Positions 5,541-5,547 of a stretch of DNA of 5,547 nucleotides are shown one piece after another; within the stretch, counting starts at the first letter, position 1; each line of letters opens with the position of its first letter. The notes beneath the pieces are model-generated. The model searched no databases. It saw only the letters and a program-made list of their open reading frames with translations, and was not told the origin of the DNA. Location of the stretch: the NCBI GenBank assembly GCA_017435245.1, contig JAFSFK010000037.1:1-5547 (forward strand). The letters are read 5' to 3'. Position numbers and translations under genes: made by a program. The DNA is from Oscillospiraceae bacterium. GTDB lineage: Bacteria > Bacillota > Clostridia > Oscillospirales > Oscillospiraceae.

Positions 5541-5547
5541 GCTCGTC

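Overview
The window carries one complete, tightly packed operon on the minus strand, rnfC-rnfD-rnfG-rnfE-rnfA-rnfB, encoding all six subunits of an Rnf complex (membrane-bound ferredoxin:NAD+ oxidoreductase). It has a sigma-A-type promoter in front of rnfC and a rho-independent terminator just after rnfB. All six subunits are near family length and keep their diagnostic cofactor residues, so the complex should be functional. The CDGEAB order, the strong AAGGAGG ribosome sites and the protein sequences point to an anaerobic Firmicute of class Clostridia. Fairly GC-rich genes between AT-rich spacers made of 7-base repeats suggest a gut Oscillospirales/Oscillospiraceae-type genome, but that finer placement is inference.

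Layout, left to right on the plus strand: 1-140 is a structured repeat, cut by the window edge; 149-180 is the operon terminator; 193-1071 is rnfB; 1084-1677 is rnfA; 1677-2315 is rnfE; 2328-2879 is rnfG; 2876-3877 is rnfD; 3890-5212 is rnfC; 5266-5294 is the promoter; 5295-5398 is a spacer of about 100 bases with no feature I can support; 5399-5540 is a second copy of the repeat in the opposite orientation. No stretch over 300 bases lacks a gene.

How the genes work together: RnfB takes electrons from reduced ferredoxin through a chain of [4Fe-4S] clusters. RnfA and RnfE form a membrane pair sharing an intramembrane Fe-S cluster. RnfG and RnfD carry covalent FMN, and RnfC has the NAD(H)/FMN-binding module that reduces NAD+. 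Electron flow drives Na+ or H+ export. The sequence does not show which ion is used. The flavin transferase ApbE, needed to attach FMN to RnfD and RnfG, is not in the window.

The least ordinary part is the frame around the operon. A structured repeat of about 140 bp (three hairpins plus arrays of 7-base units) sits on both sides, in inverted orientation. Across 133 aligned bases the two copies differ by one substitution and one 7-base unit. The repeats enclose promoter, genes and terminator as a package. This could be an invertible or mobilisable segment, two insertions of a non-autonomous element, or a contig that ended in a high-copy intergenic repeat at both ends.
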